NCBI RefSeq assembly: GCF_009828025.1
Contig: NZ_WTYA01000005.1
Coordinates: 62,001 to 126,000, forward strand
DNA from: Qipengyuania algicida
GTDB lineage: Bacteria > Pseudomonadota > Alphaproteobacteria > Sphingomonadales > Sphingomonadaceae
Direction: 5' to 3'
DNA: 64,000 nt
Positions within the stretch are counted from its first letter, which is position 1; the number at the start of each line of letters is the position of its first letter. Both the position numbers and the translations under genes were made by a program. Shown piece after piece: positions 63,657 to 64,000 of this stretch. The notes beneath the pieces are model-generated. The model did no database searches. It was not told where the DNA came from and worked only from the letters and a program-made list of their open reading frames with translations.

Positions 63657-64000
63657 TCAGCCGCCTGTCCCCGTGCAGCTCGCCAGATCGAAGAACTGTT
63701 TTGCGACGAAAACATTGTCTTGAGAAGATCCGGCATCTGGAATCAGGATATGAGCGGGAGCTAACCTGCCTCTCTGCGGTATCTCGTCGATAATATTGTA
63801 ATCGACGTCCATGGAGAGAAACTCCCGATTACCCAACGGGCGAGGGCCACCGTCGGGATTGGGAGGGCGCCAATCCTCAGCGGCAACATCGGTCGTAGAA
63901 GCAATATTTTGTAGGTTGTCGGAACCGCCGTTCCACGGCAGCCACCACGAAGTCTTGCCGGTTTTCTTGGAATGAACGCCCCACGCCAGTCCGCCTGGCC
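63657..64000 (-). CDS. Unrecognised protein, N-terminus beyond the window
   Basis: 114 codons are open from the right edge to the stop at 63657-63659. Pieces read GGLAWGVHSKKTGKTSWWLPW, WRPPNPDGGPRPLGNREFL, VDYNIIDEIPQRGRL and AHILIPDAGSSQDNVFVAK. I do not recognise the family. Trp and Pro-rich content suggests a folded or secreted protein. Codon use looks AT-richer than the rest of the window, pointing to acquired DNA, but that is inference. Confidence 0.5.
   Translation of the reverse strand, partial: PGGLAWGVHSKKTGKTSWWLPWNGGSDNLQNIASTTDVAAEDWRPPNPDGGPRPLGNREFLSMDVDYNIIDEIPQRGRLAPAHILIPDAGSSQDNVFVAKQFFDLASCTGTGG

Noticed and set aside
1-64000. Search for CRISPR arrays, insertion sequences, prophage genes and tRNAs
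   Set aside because: No regularly spaced repeats, transposase, integrase or tRNA cloverleaf sequence seen by reading; a computed search could still find a divergent case.

Overview
The window reads as a continuous stretch of chromosome from a GC-rich alphaproteobacterium. Sphingomonadales, probably the Erythrobacteraceae, is the best guess. The grounds are the gene set and order (hemC-hemD-mitofilin, purN-purM-DUF2066-hdaA, cysE-DUF2794, lptD-surA-pdxA-rsmA), a TonB-dependent receptor, a circularly permuted two-piece tmRNA of alphaproteobacterial type, and frequent stop/start overlaps using ATG, GTG or TTG. I see no insertion sequence, prophage, CRISPR array, tRNA or rRNA. The only compositionally odd part is the last ~400 bases, which look AT-richer and hold an unrecognised partial gene.

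Layout. 1-7 kb: a cut single-domain response regulator, a membrane-anchored helix-hairpin-helix protein, tsaD-gpsA (minus), divergent hemC-hemD-mitofilin (plus), and a UbiH-type hydroxylase. 7-14.4 kb: DsbD-type disulfide reductase, a lipoprotein, an S10 carboxypeptidase-like protein, an exported methyltransferase and uvrB. 14.5-20.5 kb: two small lipoproteins, an alpha/beta hydrolase, then a tight four-gene operon of circularly permuted ATP-grasp, alpha-E, transglutaminase-like protein and the proteasome homologue Anbu. 20.6-24.6 kb: a LuxR-type regulator with an unusual leader, an extensin-like lipoprotein, an sdpR-sdpI pair behind what looks like a leaderless promoter with an operator, and putP. 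24.8-28.7 kb: the translationally coupled operon otsB-GH15-otsA for trehalose metabolism. 28.7-38.8 kb: typA, a TonB receptor with a clear terminator, the ABC exporter pair with a divergent TesA-like esterase, and recF.

39-45.6 kb: an operon of two near-twin 37-residue membrane microproteins plus a PspC protein; SDR and NUDIX enzymes; lemA followed by three TPM-domain genes; mscL; the two-piece tmRNA; two small hypothetical genes. 45.7-49.2 kb: M20 hydrolase-astA-astB (arginine succinyltransferase route). 49.2-56.9 kb: lptD-surA-pdxA-rsmA (outer-membrane biogenesis with vitamin B6 and rRNA methylation), and divergent pepA-holC. 57-64 kb: ndk, an NTF2-like protein, purM with a purN fused to an MmcQ/YjbR domain, a DUF2066-type protein, hdaA, cysE, DUF2794, a small secreted-protein gene broken by an in-frame stop, and the partial gene at the edge.

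The most interesting items are the Anbu operon, the twin microprotein/PspC operon, the permuted tmRNA with tag ANDNEALALAA, the PurN-MmcQ fusion, the probable CTG start of holC, and the palindrome-rich leaders of the LuxR and SdpR genes. All assignments were made by reading the sequence and recalling family features; no database search was run.
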